The notes: generated from the sequence alone by a model not told the origin. A stretch of DNA of 64,000 nt from Micromonospora purpureochromogenes (GCF_900091515.1 NZ_LT607410.1:2480001-2544000); one strand, 5' to 3'. Positions 36,564 to 45,604 are shown, counted from the first letter of the stretch. Program-made: numbers and translations.

Positions 36564-37886
36564 GTGTTGAATCGGATCGACCTGCGCGGCGTTGTCCGTG
36601 ACCCGCGCCGCCTGCTGCCCCGTGCCCAGCTCGACGTCTCCGTGGCCGTCGAGCGGATCCGCCCGCTCGTCGAGGCGGTCCGGGACCATGGGTACCCGGC
36701 GATCCGGGAGGCCAGCGAGCGGTTCGACGGGGTCTCCCCGGCGGTGCTGCGGGTGCCGGCCGAGGCGGTCGCCGAGGCCGAGGGGACGCTCGATGCGCAG
36801 GTGCGCGCCGCGCTGCTGGAGTCGATCGCGCGCGCCCGCAAGGTGCACGCCGACCAGCGGCGCACCGACCACACCACCCAGGTCGTCGCGGGCGGCACCG
36901 TGACCGAGCGCTGGGTGCCGGTCGACCGGGTCGGCCTCTACGTCCCCGGTGGCCTGGCGATGTACCCGTCGACCGTGGTGATGAACGTGGTCCCCGCCCA
37001 GGCGGCCGGGGTGCGCTCGCTGGTGGTGGTCAGCCCGCCGCAGCAGGACAACGGCGGCCTGCCCGACGCGCGGGTGCTGGCGGCCTGCGCGCTGCTCGGC
37101 GTCGACGAGGTGTACGCCGTCGGCGGCGCCCAGGCGGTGGCGATGCTGGCGTACGGCGCGGCGGTCGACGCCGAGGGCAGCGCGCACTGCGACCCGGTCG
37201 ACATGATCACCGGTCCCGGCAACATCTGGGTCACCGCCGCCAAGCGGCTGCTGCGGGGCGTGGTCGGCATCGACGCCGAGGCCGGCCCGACCGAGATCGC
37301 CATCCTGGCCGACGACACCGCCGACCCGGCGCACGTCGCCGCCGACCTGATCAGCCAGGCCGAGCACGACCCCCTCGCCGCCAGCGTGCTGGTCACCCCG
37401 TCGGTCGAGCTGGCCCACGCGGTCGAGCGGGAGCTGGCCCGGCAGGTGCCGGCCACCAAGCACGCCGAGCGGGTCAGCACCGCGCTCAGTGGCCAGCAGA
37501 GCGGCGTGGTCCTCGTCGACGACCTCGACGCCGGGCTGCGGGTGGTCGACGCGTACGCGGCCGAGCACCTGGAGATCCAGACCGTCGACGCCCGGGCGTG
37601 GGCGATGCGGGTCCGCAACGCCGGTGCGATCTTCGTCGGCGCCTGGTCGCCGGTGTCGCTCGGCGACTACTGCGCCGGCTCCAACCACGTGCTGCCCACC
37701 GGCGGCTGCGCCCGGCACTCCTCGGGGCTGTCGGTGCAGTCCTTCCTGCGCGGCATCCACCTGGTGGAGTACACCGAGGACGCGCTGCGCGAGGTGGCCC
37801 CGCACGTGGTGACCCTGGCCAACGTGGAGGACCTGCCGGCGCACGGCCAGGCCGTCGCGGCCCGCTTCCCCGGGGGGCCGGTGTGA
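36564..37886 (+). CDS. hisD: Histidinol dehydrogenase HisD
   Basis: Zinc-dependent NAD enzyme for the last two oxidations of histidine synthesis; 440 residues. Motifs: [71 protein letters not shown] (metal and catalytic His region) and [15 protein letters not shown]. The GTG at 36564 follows an agggt ribosome-like stretch and is followed at once by TTG, a weaker alternative. The last 4 bp overlap hisC. Head of the his operon. Confidence 0.97.
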   Translation: MLNRIDLRGVVRDPRRLLPRAQLDVSVAVERIRPLVEAVRDHGYPAIREASERFDGVSPAVLRVPAEAVAEAEGTLDAQVRAALLESIARARKVHADQRRTDHTTQVVAGGTVTERWVPVDRVGLYVPGGLAMYPSTVVMNVVPAQAAGVRSLVVVSPPQQDNGGLPDARVLAACALLGVDEVYAVGGAQAVAMLAYGAAVDAEGSAHCDPVDMITGPGNIWVTAAKRLLRGVVGIDAEAGPTEIAILADDTADPAHVAADLISQAEHDPLAASVLVTPSVELAHAVERELARQVPATKHAERVSTALSGQQSGVVLVDDLDAGLRVVDAYAAEHLEIQTVDARAWAMRVRNAGAIFVGAWSPVSLGDYCAGSNHVLPTGGCARHSSGLSVQSFLRGIHLVEYTEDALREVAPHVVTLANVEDLPAHGQAVAARFPGGPV

Positions 37887-38956
37887 CCACCCTGGACGAC
37901 CTGCCCCTCCGCGACGACCTGCGGGGCCTGCGGCCGTACGGGGCGCCGCAGCTCGACGTGGCGGTGCGGCTCAACACCAACGAGAACTCGTACCCGGTGC
38001 CCGAGCCGGTGGTCGAGGCGATCGGCAAGGCCCTCGCGGTGGAGCTGCGCGACCTCAACCGGTACCCGGACCGGGACGCGGTGGCGCTCCGCGCCGACCT
38101 GGCGGCGTACCTCGGCCACGGGCTCACCGTCGAGCAGGTCTGGGCGGCCAACGGCTCCAACGAGATCCAGCAGCAGCTGCTCCAGGCGTTCGGTGGCCCG
38201 GGGCGCACCGCGCTCGGCTTCACCCCGGCGTACTCGATGCACCCGCTGCTGGCGCTCGGCACCGGCACCGGCTGGGTGCCGGGGGTCCGGGGCGCCGACT
38301 TCGGGCTGACCGTCGACGACGCGGTGGCCCAGGTGCGCGAGCACCGGCCGGACGTGGTCTTCCTCTGCTCGCCGAACAACCCCACCGGCACCGCGCTGGA
38401 CCCGGAGGTGGTCGCCGCGGTGCTCGACGCGGCCCCCGGCATGGTGGTGGTCGACGAGGCGTACGCCGAGTTCGCCCGCGCCGGCACGGTCAGCGCGCTC
38501 GCCGTGCTGCCCGGCCACCCGCGGCTGGTGGTCACCCGGACGATGAGCAAGGCGTTCGGCTTCGCCGGCGGCCGGCTGGGCTACCTGGCCGCCGACCCGG
38601 CGGTGGTGGCCGCCGTGCAGCTGGTCCGGCTGCCGTACCACCTCTCGGCGCTCACCCAGGCCGCCGCCCGGGCGGCGCTGGCGCACCGCGACGCCCTGCT
38701 CGGTACCGTCGACGCGATCAAGGCCCAGCGCGACCGGATCGTCGCCGAACTGCGCGCCCGCGGCCACCGGGTCGCCGACAGCGACGCCAACTTCGTGCTC
38801 TTCCAGGTGGCCGGCGACCAGGCGGTCGCCTGGCGCACCCTGCTCGACGCGGGCGTCCTGGTCCGCGACGTCGGCCTGCCCGGCTGGCTGCGGGTCACCG
38901 CCGGCACCCCCGCCGAGACCGACGCCTTTTTCACCGCTATGGAGACGCTGACATGA
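37883..38956 (+). CDS. hisC: Histidinol-phosphate aminotransferase HisC
   Basis: PLP-dependent class I/II aminotransferase making histidinol phosphate; 357 residues. [13 protein letters not shown] at the N-terminus, [48 protein letters not shown] and the PLP-lysine block [17 protein letters not shown] all match HisC. GTG start overlaps hisD; the stop overlaps the hisB ATG (ATGA). Confidence 0.97.
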   Translation: MTTLDDLPLRDDLRGLRPYGAPQLDVAVRLNTNENSYPVPEPVVEAIGKALAVELRDLNRYPDRDAVALRADLAAYLGHGLTVEQVWAANGSNEIQQQLLQAFGGPGRTALGFTPAYSMHPLLALGTGTGWVPGVRGADFGLTVDDAVAQVREHRPDVVFLCSPNNPTGTALDPEVVAAVLDAAPGMVVVDEAYAEFARAGTVSALAVLPGHPRLVVTRTMSKAFGFAGGRLGYLAADPAVVAAVQLVRLPYHLSALTQAAARAALAHRDALLGTVDAIKAQRDRIVAELRARGHRVADSDANFVLFQVAGDQAVAWRTLLDAGVLVRDVGLPGWLRVTAGTPAETDAFFTAMETLT

Positions 38957-39564
38957 GTCGCACCGCCCGGGTGGAGCGGATCACCAAGGAGACCAAGGTG
39001 CTGGTCGAGATCGACCTCGACGGCACCGGCCAGGCCGAGATCAGCACGGGCGTCGGCTTCTACGACCACATGCTGCACCAGATCGCCCGGCACGGCGGCT
39101 TCGACCTCACCGTGCGTACCGTCGGCGACCTGGAGATCGACGCCCACCACACGATGGAGGACACCGCGCTGGCCCTGGGCGCCGCCTTCGACGAGGCGCT
39201 GGGGGACAAGGCCGGCATCCGGCGGTACGGCTCGGCCACCGTGCCGATGGACGAGGTCCTCGTCCGGGCCGCCGTCGACCTCTCCGGCCGCCCGTACGTG
39301 CTGCACGACGAGCCGCCGCTCGCGCCGTACATCGGCCCGGTCTACCCCACCAGCATGACCCGGCACATCTGGGAGTCCTTCGGCCAGTCGGCCCGGATCA
39401 CCCTGCACGTGGACGTGCTGCGGGCGGCCCGCCCCGGTGGCCACCCGGACGCCCACCACGTGGTGGAGGCGCAGTTCAAGGCGGTCTCCCGGGCGCTGCG
39501 CGAGGCCACCGCGATCGACCCGCGCTCGCAGGGTGCGATCCCGAGCACGAAGGGTGCGCTCTGA
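38953..39564 (+). CDS. hisB: Imidazoleglycerol-phosphate dehydratase HisB
   Basis: Manganese-dependent dehydratase, 203 residues, a mono-functional actinobacterial form without the phosphatase domain. Metal motifs [14 protein letters not shown] and [12 protein letters not shown], and [20 protein letters not shown], are clear. Its stop overlaps by one base (TGATG) the start of a 59-bp micro-ORF element not seen in typical his operons. Confidence 0.97.
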   Translation: MSRTARVERITKETKVLVEIDLDGTGQAEISTGVGFYDHMLHQIARHGGFDLTVRTVGDLEIDAHHTMEDTALALGAAFDEALGDKAGIRRYGSATVPMDEVLVRAAVDLSGRPYVLHDEPPLAPYIGPVYPTSMTRHIWESFGQSARITLHVDVLRAARPGGHPDAHHVVEAQFKAVSRALREATAIDPRSQGAIPSTKGAL

Positions 39565-39623
39565 TGAGCGCGAGGAGTGCAGCGCAGCGGAGCCCCGCAG
39601 TCGCGAATGAGGGAGAGCTCTGA
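39564..39623 (+). repeat. Single copy of the 59-bp coupling element (micro-ORF, 19 aa)
   Basis: ATG at 39564 overlaps the hisB stop; the 19-codon frame ([19 protein letters not shown]) ends at 39621-39623 with a stop overlapping the ATG of the next gene at 39623. Start-to-start distance is 59 bp. The opening (ATGAGCGCGAGGAGTG) and core (gagccccgcagtcgcgaa) are shared with the tandem copies at 56425 and 61249. The end (gagggagag) supplies a ribosome site for the next start. Confidence 0.8.
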
Positions 39624-39793
39624 TGGGGCCGGTGCTGCCGACGCTGCTGCTGATCCTGGCCGGCGTGCTGGCCGGCGGGACCTGGTCGTTGCACCGGCAG
39701 GGGGCACCGCGCGGCGCGGTGGTCCTGATGGCGCTGCTGGCCACGCTCGCCACCGTCGGCGGCGTGCTCTGGCTGCTTCCCGGGGAGGGCTGA
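39623..39793 (+). CDS. Small membrane protein (56 aa) within the his operon
   Basis: Short gene starting at the ATG overlapped by the preceding micro-ORF stop and ending with a stop that overlaps the hisH ATG (TGATG). The protein is almost entirely two hydrophobic segments: PTLLLILAGVLAGGTWSL and VVLMALLATLATVGGVLWLL, joined by a basic turn HRQGAPRG. Similar unnamed small membrane proteins occur between hisB and hisH in actinomycetes. High third-position GC supports coding. Function unknown. Confidence 0.8.
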   Translation: MGPVLPTLLLILAGVLAGGTWSLHRQGAPRGAVVLMALLATLATVGGVLWLLPGEG

Positions 39794-40419
39794 TGACCAC
39801 GCGGATCGTGGTGCTGGACTACGGCTCGGGCAACCTGCGCTCGGCCGAGCGCGCCCTGGAGCGCGCCGGCGCCGAGGTGACCGTCACCGACGACCTGGCC
39901 GTGGCCGCGGAGGCGGACGGCCTGGTGGTGCCGGGCGTGGGCGCCTTCGCCGCCTGCATGGCCGGGATCGAGGCGCTCGGCGCCGGCCCGGTGATCGCCG
40001 AGCGGGTCGCCGCCGGCCGGCCGGTGCTGGGCATCTGTGTCGGCATGCAGGTGCTCTTCGAGCACGGCGACGAGCACGGCGTGGTCACCAAGGGGCTCGG
40101 GCTGCTGCCCGGCGGGGTGACGAAACTGCCCGCCGACCGGTTGCCGCACATGGGCTGGAACACCGTCGACGCGCCGGCCGGCTCGGTGCTCTTCGCCGGG
40201 CTGCCCGCCGACAGCCGGTTCTACTTCGTCCACTCGTACGGGGTGAACGACGTCGCCGGACTGGCCGCCGCCGAGGCCACGGTGACCACCGCCCACCACG
40301 GCACCGAATTCGTCGCCGCGGTGGAGCGGGGCGCGCTGTCGGCCGCCCAGTTCCACCCGGAGAAGTCGGCCGACACCGGTGCCGCCCTCCTGCGCAACTG
40401 GCTGGCCACGGTTGGCTGA
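39793..40419 (+). CDS. hisH: Imidazole glycerol phosphate synthase, glutaminase subunit HisH
   Basis: Class I glutamine amidotransferase, 208 residues, feeding ammonia to HisF. The nucleophile is Cys82 in VLGICVGMQVLFE; the His-Glu pair is in AAQFHPEKS near residue 190. LDYGSGNLRS and HMGWN are also HisH-typical. ATG start coupled to the small membrane protein gene. Its partner hisF is 3.6 kb downstream. Confidence 0.96.
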   Translation: MTTRIVVLDYGSGNLRSAERALERAGAEVTVTDDLAVAAEADGLVVPGVGAFAACMAGIEALGAGPVIAERVAAGRPVLGICVGMQVLFEHGDEHGVVTKGLGLLPGGVTKLPADRLPHMGWNTVDAPAGSVLFAGLPADSRFYFVHSYGVNDVAGLAAAEATVTTAHHGTEFVAAVERGALSAAQFHPEKSADTGAALLRNWLATVG

Positions 40420-40482
40420 GCTGGCTGAGCCGGCCGGCCCGGCGCGGGGCACGGCGGCCGCCGGGGCACCGCGGGGCACGGC

Positions 40483-40806
40483 GTGAGCAAGGAGCGGGCC
40501 CGCCGCCGCGCCGTCCGGGAGGCCGAGGCCGCCCGGGAACGCGTCGTGCGCCAGCGCCGGCTGGCCCGCCGGCAGCGCACCCGCACGCTGGTCCGCCGGC
40601 TGACGCCGCAGTGGCGGCGGGGTCGCACCGGCCGGCTGGGGCGCCGCAGCCGGGGGGAACGGGCCGCCATCGCCGGCCTGACCCTGGCAGCGCTGTTCGG
40701 GATCTGGACGTTCGTCGACGATCTGGCGTTGCGCCTGGTGCTGGTCGTTCTGCTGCTGCTGGTCCTGCCGGCGATCGTCGTGATCGCGCTGGACCGTCGG
40801 ATCTGA
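40483..40806 (+). CDS. Small basic membrane protein (107 aa)
   Basis: GTG start at 40483. The first 60 residues are extremely Arg-rich ([19 protein letters not shown]...), followed by two hydrophobic segments ([18 protein letters not shown] and [21 protein letters not shown]) and a short DRR end. It lies between hisH and priA, 16 bp before priA, so it belongs to the operon. Topology suggests a cytoplasmic basic tail at the membrane. No named family recognised. Confidence 0.75.
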   Translation: MSKERARRRAVREAEAARERVVRQRRLARRQRTRTLVRRLTPQWRRGRTGRLGRRSRGERAAIAGLTLAALFGIWTFVDDLALRLVLVVLLLLVLPAIVVIALDRRI

Positions 40807-40822
40807 TGCGAGGAGAGAGAAG

Positions 40823-41548
40823 TTGAGCCTCACCCTTCTGCCCGCCGTGGACGTCGCCGACGGCCAGGCCGTCCGGCTCGTGCAGGGCGCCGCCGGTAGC
40901 GAGACCGCGTACGGCGACCCGCTGGAGGCCGCGCTGGCCTGGCAGGCCGACGGCGCCGAGTGGATCCACCTGGTCGACCTGGACGCGGCGTTCGGTCGGG
41001 GCTCCAACGCGCACCTGCTCGCCGAGGTGGTGCGGCAGCTCGACGTGAAGGTGGAGCTCTCCGGCGGCATCCGGGACGACGAGTCGTTGCAGGCGGCGCT
41101 GGGCACCGGGGCGGCCCGGGTGAACATCGGCACCGCCGCGCTGGAGGACCCGCAGTGGTGCGACCGGGTCTGCGGCGAGTACGGCGACCGCGTCGCGATC
41201 GGGCTGGACGTGCGCGGTCGTACCCTCTCCGCCCGGGGCTGGACCCGCGACGGCGGTGACCTGTGGGAGGTGCTGGAGCGGCTGGACAAGGCGGGCGCCG
41301 CCCGGTACGTGCTGACCGACATCACCAAGGACGGCACCATGCGCGGGCCGAACCTGGACCTGCTGCGCGAGGTCTGCGCGCGCACCGACGCCCCGGTGAT
41401 CGCCTCCGGCGGCGTGTCCACCCTGGACGACCTGCGGGCGCTGGCCACGCTGGAGCCGATCGGGGTGGAGGGCGTGATCGCCGGCAAGGCGCTCTACGCC
41501 GGCGCGTTCACCGTGGCCCAGGCGCTGGAAACGCTGGCCACCGCGTGA
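40823..41548 (+). CDS. priA: Phosphoribosyl isomerase A (HisA/PriA)
   Basis: TIM-barrel isomerase, 241 residues, acting on ProFAR in histidine synthesis and, in actinobacteria lacking trpF, also on PRA in tryptophan synthesis. [18 protein letters not shown] holds the first catalytic Asp; [28 protein letters not shown] (second catalytic Asp) and [13 protein letters not shown] complete the barrel. TTG start with a strong ribosome site (gaggaga). Dual function is expected from the lineage, not shown by the sequence itself. Overlaps the next gene by 4 bp. Confidence 0.95.
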   Translation: MSLTLLPAVDVADGQAVRLVQGAAGSETAYGDPLEAALAWQADGAEWIHLVDLDAAFGRGSNAHLLAEVVRQLDVKVELSGGIRDDESLQAALGTGAARVNIGTAALEDPQWCDRVCGEYGDRVAIGLDVRGRTLSARGWTRDGGDLWEVLERLDKAGAARYVLTDITKDGTMRGPNLDLLREVCARTDAPVIASGGVSTLDDLRALATLEPIGVEGVIAGKALYAGAFTVAQALETLATA

Positions 41549-41934
41549 CCGTCACCCGGTTGGGCTCGGGCGGCCCGTGGGAGGCCGTCTACGGCTACGC
41601 CCGGGTGGTCCGGGCGGGTGACCTGGCCTGGACGGCGGGATGCACGTCGACCGTGGACGGTCGGGTGACGCACGTCGGCGACGCCGCGGCGCAGACCGCG
41701 CAGGCGCTGCGGATCGGGCTGGACGCGCTCGCCGAGGTGGGCGCCGAGCCGGGCGACGTGGTCCGGACCCGGATGTACGTGACCGACCGGCGCTACGCCG
41801 ACGAGGTGGGTCGGGCGCACAACGCGGTGTTCGGGGCCGTCCGTCCGGCGGCGACGATGGTGGTGGTGGCCGGCCTGCTCGACCCCGACCAGCTGGTCGA
41901 GGTGGAGCTGGAGGCCTGGCTCGGCGACCGCTGA
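41545..41934 (+). CDS. RidA-family (YjgF/UK114) deaminase
   Basis: 129-residue RidA-type protein; family members hydrolyse reactive enamine/imine intermediates released by PLP enzymes. Visible blocks: [38 protein letters not shown] and [20 protein letters not shown], ending [11 protein letters not shown]. The conserved C-terminal Arg of archetypal RidA (RVEIE context) is replaced here by VEVELEA, so activity may differ (subfamily 4-7). GTG start overlaps priA, and this is its usual location in actinobacterial his operons. Confidence 0.88.
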   Translation: MTVTRLGSGGPWEAVYGYARVVRAGDLAWTAGCTSTVDGRVTHVGDAAAQTAQALRIGLDALAEVGAEPGDVVRTRMYVTDRRYADEVGRAHNAVFGAVRPAATMVVVAGLLDPDQLVEVELEAWLGDR

Positions 41935-41991
41935 TCCCGGCCGCCCCGCCCGGGTGACCGGGTGGCCGCGGCCACATCCCGGGCAGACCGG

Positions 41992-42020
41992 TTGTGCACA
42001 ATTCAATCGTGGGCTACGGT
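41992..42020 (+). promoter_or_regulatory. ohrR promoter with palindromic operator
   Basis: Perfect palindrome TTGTGCACAA (41992-42001) contains a -35-like TTGTGC; TACGGT (42015-42020) follows after a 17-bp spacer. Transcription would begin about 7 nt later, at the GTG of ohrR (42027), implying a leaderless mRNA. The palindrome lies where OhrR autoregulation would be expected. Confidence 0.6.
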
Positions 42021-42026
42021 TTCCCG

Positions 42027-42470
42027 GTGACCGATGATCTGGTGCTACGTCGACAGGTGTGCTTCGCGCTCTACGCCGCGTCGCGCGCCCTCACCGACGT
42101 CTACCGGCCCATCCTCGACGAGGTCGGCCTGACCTACCCGCAGTACCTGGTGCTGCTGGTGCTCTGGGAGCGCGAGGACGCCCCCACGGTCTCCGAGCTC
42201 GGCGCCGCGCTGCGGCTGGACTCCGGCACGCTCTCCCCGCTGCTCAAGCGGTTGGAGGCGGCGGGCCTGGTGGTCCGGTCCCGGTCGGCGCGCGACGAGC
42301 GACGGGTGGAGGTGGGGCTCACCGCCGACGGTCGAGCCCTGCGGCAGCGGATGGACGAGGTGCCGTTGCGGGTCGCCCGCGCCACCGGCCTCACCGAGGC
42401 CGAGCTGATCGCCCTGCGCGACACCCTCACCCGGGTCACCGAGACGATCCACCGACAGAAGGAGCAGTGA
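42027..42470 (+). CDS. ohrR: Organic-hydroperoxide-sensing repressor OhrR (MarR family)
   Basis: Winged-helix repressor, 147 residues. The reactive Cys12 in [15 protein letters not shown], followed by [23 protein letters not shown] and [19 protein letters not shown], closely follows Bacillus OhrR (QLCFLLYASSR...). Oxidation of this Cys releases DNA. The GTG at 42027 was chosen because OhrR similarity starts there; a GTG at 41994 is inside the operator palindrome. Immediately upstream of ohr. Inserted between ridA and hisF, interrupting the usual his order. Confidence 0.9.
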   Translation: MTDDLVLRRQVCFALYAASRALTDVYRPILDEVGLTYPQYLVLLVLWEREDAPTVSELGAALRLDSGTLSPLLKRLEAAGLVVRSRSARDERRVEVGLTADGRALRQRMDEVPLRVARATGLTEAELIALRDTLTRVTETIHRQKEQ

Positions 42471-42472
42471 CC

Positions 42473-42904
42473 ATGCAGGTGCTCTACACCGCGTCCGCCC
42501 TCGCCAGCGGCGATGGCCGCGACGGCCACGTCCGCACCTCCGACGGCACGATCGAGGTGGACCTGGCGGTCCCGAAGGAGATGGGCGGCGCCGGTGGCGC
42601 GGCCAACCCCGAGCAGCTCTTCGCCGCCGGCTACGCGGCCTGCTTCCACTCGGCGCTGCGCCTGGTCGCCCGCCGGGCCAAGGCCGACGTCTCCGGCTCC
42701 GTGGTCGAGGCCGAGGTCGGCATCGGCCCGAACGGCAGCGGCGGCTTCGGCCTGACCGTCGCCCTCCTGGTCGACCTGCCCGCCGTCGAGCGGGCCGCCG
42801 CCGAGCAGCTGGTCGCGCAGGCCCACCAGGTCTGCCCGTACTCGAACGCGACCCGCGGCAACATCGAGGTCGCCCTCACCGTCCGCGAGGCCGCCGCGGC
42901 CTGA
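42473..42904 (+). CDS. ohr: Organic hydroperoxide resistance protein Ohr
   Basis: Thiol peroxidase of the OsmC/Ohr superfamily, 143 residues, reducing fatty-acid and other organic hydroperoxides. Both redox cysteines are present: Cys57 in GYAACFHSAL and Cys121 in HQVCPYSNAT. NPEQLFAAGYAAC is the Ohr signature; the family Arg is expected in the N-terminal third. Two bases after ohrR, so co-transcribed and repressed by it. Confidence 0.94.
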   Translation: MQVLYTASALASGDGRDGHVRTSDGTIEVDLAVPKEMGGAGGAANPEQLFAAGYAACFHSALRLVARRAKADVSGSVVEAEVGIGPNGSGGFGLTVALLVDLPAVERAAAEQLVAQAHQVCPYSNATRGNIEVALTVREAAAA

Positions 42905-42947
42905 GCGCCGCCCGGCCCTGATCCCCCGCGTACGAAAGGACGACACC

Positions 42948-43946
42948 GTGAGCACCAACCGCGAGATCCACCTGGCCTCCCGCCCCCAGGGCTGGCCGAC
43001 CGCCGACAACTTCCGCCTCGTCGAGACCGAGGTGCCGACGCCCGGCCCGGGCCAGATCGTGGTCCGTAACCAGTTCATGTCGGTCGACCCGTACATGCGG
43101 GGGCGGATGAACGACGTGAAGTCGTACGTTCCGCCGTTCCAGCTCGGGGCGCCGCTCGACGGCGGCGCGGTCGGCGAGGTCGTGGCCAGCGAGGCCGACG
43201 GCGTCAAGGTCGGCGACACCGTGCTGCACGGCCTCGGCTGGCGGGAGTACGCACTGCTCGACGCCAAGGCCGCCCGCCCGGTCGACCCGACGATCGCGCC
43301 GGTGAGCGCGTACCTGAGCGTGCTCGGCATGACCGGTCTGACCGCGTACGCCGGGCTGCTCGACGTGGCCGGCATGAAGCCGGGGGAGAGCGTCTTCGTC
43401 TCCGCCGCCGCCGGCTCGGTCGGCAGCCTGGTCGGCCAGATCGCCAAGCTCAAGGGCGCCGGGCACGTGGTCGGCAGCGCCGGGTCGCCGGCCAAGGTCG
43501 AGCGGCTCAAGGCGCTCGGCTTCGACGCCGCCTTCGACTACCACGACGGCCCGGTACGCGACTCGCTCAAGGCGGCCGCCCCCAACGGCATCGACGTCTA
43601 CTTCGACAACGTCGGCGGCGACCACCTGGAGGCGGCGATCTCGGCGATGAACCTGCACGGCCGGGCCGCCATCTGCGGCATGATCGCCCAGTACAACGAC
43701 ACCGAGCCGCCGGCCGCCCCGCGCAACCTGGCAATGGTCATCGGCAAGCGGCTCACCCTGCGCGGCTTCCTCGTCAATGACCACGGCAACCTGCGCGAGC
43801 AGTTCGTGCGGGACGTCTCCGGCTGGCTGCGCGACGGGAAGCTCTCGTACGACGAGACGATCGTCGACGGCATCGAGAACGCCCCCGCGGCGTTCCTCGG
43901 CCTGCTGCGCGGCGAGAACCTGGGCAAGATGCTCGTCCGGGTGTGA
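42948..43946 (+). CDS. NADP-dependent oxidoreductase (MDR, CurA/leukotriene reductase type)
   Basis: Zinc-free medium-chain reductase, 332 residues. LASRPQGWPTADNFRLVE at the start, MSVDPYMRGRM, GMTGLTAYAGLLDVAGMKPGE (shown in two pieces in the protein), the nucleotide-binding VSAAAGSVGSLVGQIAKLKG and DVYFDNVGGDHLEAAI are characteristic of the CurA/PTGR group reducing conjugated double bonds of reactive aldehydes or ketones. GTG start 43 bp after ohr; likely part of an oxidative-stress cassette with ohrR-ohr. A strong terminator follows. Confidence 0.9.
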   Translation: MSTNREIHLASRPQGWPTADNFRLVETEVPTPGPGQIVVRNQFMSVDPYMRGRMNDVKSYVPPFQLGAPLDGGAVGEVVASEADGVKVGDTVLHGLGWREYALLDAKAARPVDPTIAPVSAYLSVLGMTGLTAYAGLLDVAGMKPGESVFVSAAAGSVGSLVGQIAKLKGAGHVVGSAGSPAKVERLKALGFDAAFDYHDGPVRDSLKAAAPNGIDVYFDNVGGDHLEAAISAMNLHGRAAICGMIAQYNDTEPPAAPRNLAMVIGKRLTLRGFLVNDHGNLREQFVRDVSGWLRDGKLSYDETIVDGIENAPAAFLGLLRGENLGKMLVRV

Positions 43947-43960
43947 GTCCCGATCCGACG

Positions 43961-43999
43961 CGCGGCGGTGGCCGGCCTCACAGGCCGGTCGCCGCCGCG
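43961..43999 (+). terminator. Rho-independent terminator after the ohr cassette
   Basis: A 17-bp GC stem (43961-43977 with 43983-43999, two G-U pairs) with loop TCACA, followed by TTT. It ends the ohrR-ohr-oxidoreductase transcript just before hisF, so hisF should have its own promoter in 44000-44022 or rely on read-through. Confidence 0.75.
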
Positions 44000-44022
44000 T
44001 TTCCGTTGGATAGGCTCGCCCC

Positions 44023-44790
44023 ATGACGGTGGCGGTACGGGTGATTCCCTGTCTGGACGTGGACGCCGGGCGGGTGGTCAAGGGGGTCAACTTCCTCGAC
44101 CTGCGCGACGCCGGCGACCCGGTGGAGCTGGCCGCGGCGTACGACCGGGCCGGCGCGGACGAGTTGACCTTCCTCGACGTCACCGCCTCCTCCAGCGACC
44201 GGGGGACCATGCTCGACGTGGTCCGGCGCACCGCGGAGTCGGTCTTCATCCCGCTGACCGTGGGCGGCGGCGTCCGGCAGGTCGCCGACGTCGACACGCT
44301 GCTGCGGGCCGGCGCGGACAAGGTCGGGGTGAACACCGCCGCGATCGCCCGCCCGGAGCTGATCGCCGAGATCGCCGACCGGTTCGGCCGGCAGGTGCTG
44401 GTGCTCTCGCTGGACGTGCGCCGGGCTCCGGCGGGCACCACGCCCAGCGGGTTCGAGGTGACCACCCACGGCGGCCGCCGGGGCACCGGCCTGGACGCGG
44501 TCGAGTGGGCGCGGCGCGGCGCCGAGCTGGGGGCGGGGGAGATCCTGCTCAACTCGATGGACGCCGACGGCACCAAGGCCGGCTTCGACCTGGCGCTGAT
44601 CCAGGCGGTCCGCGCGGTGGTGGACGTGCCGGTGGTGGCCAGCGGCGGCGCCGGCGCGGTGGCGCACTTTCCGCCGGCCATCGGCGCGGGCGCCGACGCG
44701 GTGCTCGCGGCGAGCGTCTTCCACTTCGGCGAGCTGACCGTCGGCGAGGTCAAGGACGCGCTGAAGGCCGCCGGTCACCCGGTGCGCTGA
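44023..44790 (+). CDS. hisF: Imidazole glycerol phosphate synthase, cyclase subunit HisF
   Basis: TIM-barrel cyclase, 255 residues. Catalytic Asp12 in [18 protein letters not shown] and Asp131 in VLSLDVRR are present; [39 protein letters not shown] and [12 protein letters not shown] complete the phosphate sites. ATG at 44023, only 23 bp after the terminator. Separated from hisH by two operon genes and the ohr cassette; hisI, hisE and hisG are not in the window. Confidence 0.96.
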   Translation: MTVAVRVIPCLDVDAGRVVKGVNFLDLRDAGDPVELAAAYDRAGADELTFLDVTASSSDRGTMLDVVRRTAESVFIPLTVGGGVRQVADVDTLLRAGADKVGVNTAAIARPELIAEIADRFGRQVLVLSLDVRRAPAGTTPSGFEVTTHGGRRGTGLDAVEWARRGAELGAGEILLNSMDADGTKAGFDLALIQAVRAVVDVPVVASGGAGAVAHFPPAIGAGADAVLAASVFHFGELTVGEVKDALKAAGHPVR

Positions 44791-45088
44791 GGCGCGCGGG
44801 CCCGGCCACGCCGTCACCCCGCCGGGTCTGTCACCCGGCGCCGCGCGCTGGGGGTCCTCGGCCGTGCTCCGTGCGTGTCGGGGTCAAGGGACAAGGTCCG
44901 GTGTGGGCCTGATACCTCTCAGGTATCAATATGACCCTGAGGTATCACCGGCACCATCGTGGTGCCTTCCGCCGGCTCCGCTACGCGACCTCCGGTCAGC
45001 GGTCGGCGAGCGCGGCCTCCGGGCCGCCCCACCGGCCAGCCCGCCGGCGCCGCTGGCCCCGCCGCCGGCGCCTCCGCGCCTCGGCAGC
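44791..45088. other. 298-bp convergent intergenic region after hisF
   Basis: No convincing gene. It holds an inverted/direct repeat GATACCT-ctc-AGGTATC (44911-44927) plus a second AGGTATC (44940-44946), in an AT-richer patch, and a short hairpin GGCACCA-tcg-TGGTGCC (44950-44966) that could terminate hisF transcription. Confidence 0.6.
44911..44946. promoter_or_regulatory. Triple GATACCT/AGGTATC operator-like repeat
   Basis: GATACCT (44911-44917) and AGGTATC (44921-44927) form a 7-3-7 palindrome; AGGTATC recurs at 44940-44946, 19 bp on. It looks like a repressor site, yet both flanking genes point toward it rather than away. Confidence 0.4.
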
Positions 45089-45547
45089 TCAGCGGCCGGT
45101 CCGCCCCTCCGGCGAGCGGCGCGGGGCCGGGATCGACCGGACGATGTACTCCTGGACGGCGGCGGCGTGGTCCTCCTCGGGCAGGTGCCACTCGGCGCTA
45201 CCGGGGGTGTGCCGCCGGACCAGCACCCCCTGCACGGTGTCCACCGTGGTGCCCACGCCCGCGCTCGGCCGGGTGCGCCAGAGCCGCTCCCCGTCGGGGG
45301 TGATCCGGAACCAGCCGTCGGAGACACTGACCAGGCCGGCGCCGGCCAGCCGGCGGACCGCCGCCTCGACGTCCTCCCGCTCCGGGATCGCCTGGTTGAG
45401 GTGCTCCGCGGTGGAGAGCACGTCGGTCAGCCGGACGCCCTCCGGGCGTCTGGTGTCCGCCGCGCGGCGGTGCCGCCCGGCGCCGCTCGCGATCACCAGT
45501 GACACGAAGATCCAGGCGTCCGTCCAGCGCCATCCGCTCTCCCCCAT
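45089..45547 (-). CDS. Hypothetical winged-helix-like protein (152 aa)
   Basis: ATG start at 45547, stop at 45089. The middle section (DAWIFVSLVIAS, LTDVLSTAEHLNQAIPERED, VEAAVRRLAGAGLVSVSDGW, FRITPDGERLW) has the order helix, turn, helix, beta-wing typical of small MarR/PadR-like winged-helix proteins. The 50 C-terminal residues are different and end with an Arg-rich tail. No ligand domain is recognised. It is probably a DNA-binding regulator, possibly a partner of the palindromes beyond its 3' end; this is inference. Confidence 0.65.
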   Translation of the reverse strand: MGESGWRWTDAWIFVSLVIASGAGRHRRAADTRRPEGVRLTDVLSTAEHLNQAIPEREDVEAAVRRLAGAGLVSVSDGWFRITPDGERLWRTRPSAGVGTTVDTVQGVLVRRHTPGSAEWHLPEEDHAAAVQEYIVRSIPAPRRSPEGRTGR

Positions 45548-45604
45548 GCACGAATGATGCCCGGCGGGGTCGATGGAGGAAACACCTACTTTCCCGCTGT
45601 GACG

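Noticed and set aside
44919..45327. Minus-strand ORFs in the hisF/winged-helix gap
   Set aside because: They are alternative frames of the winged-helix gene or low-complexity Arg/Pro/Gly translations without motif or ribosome site.
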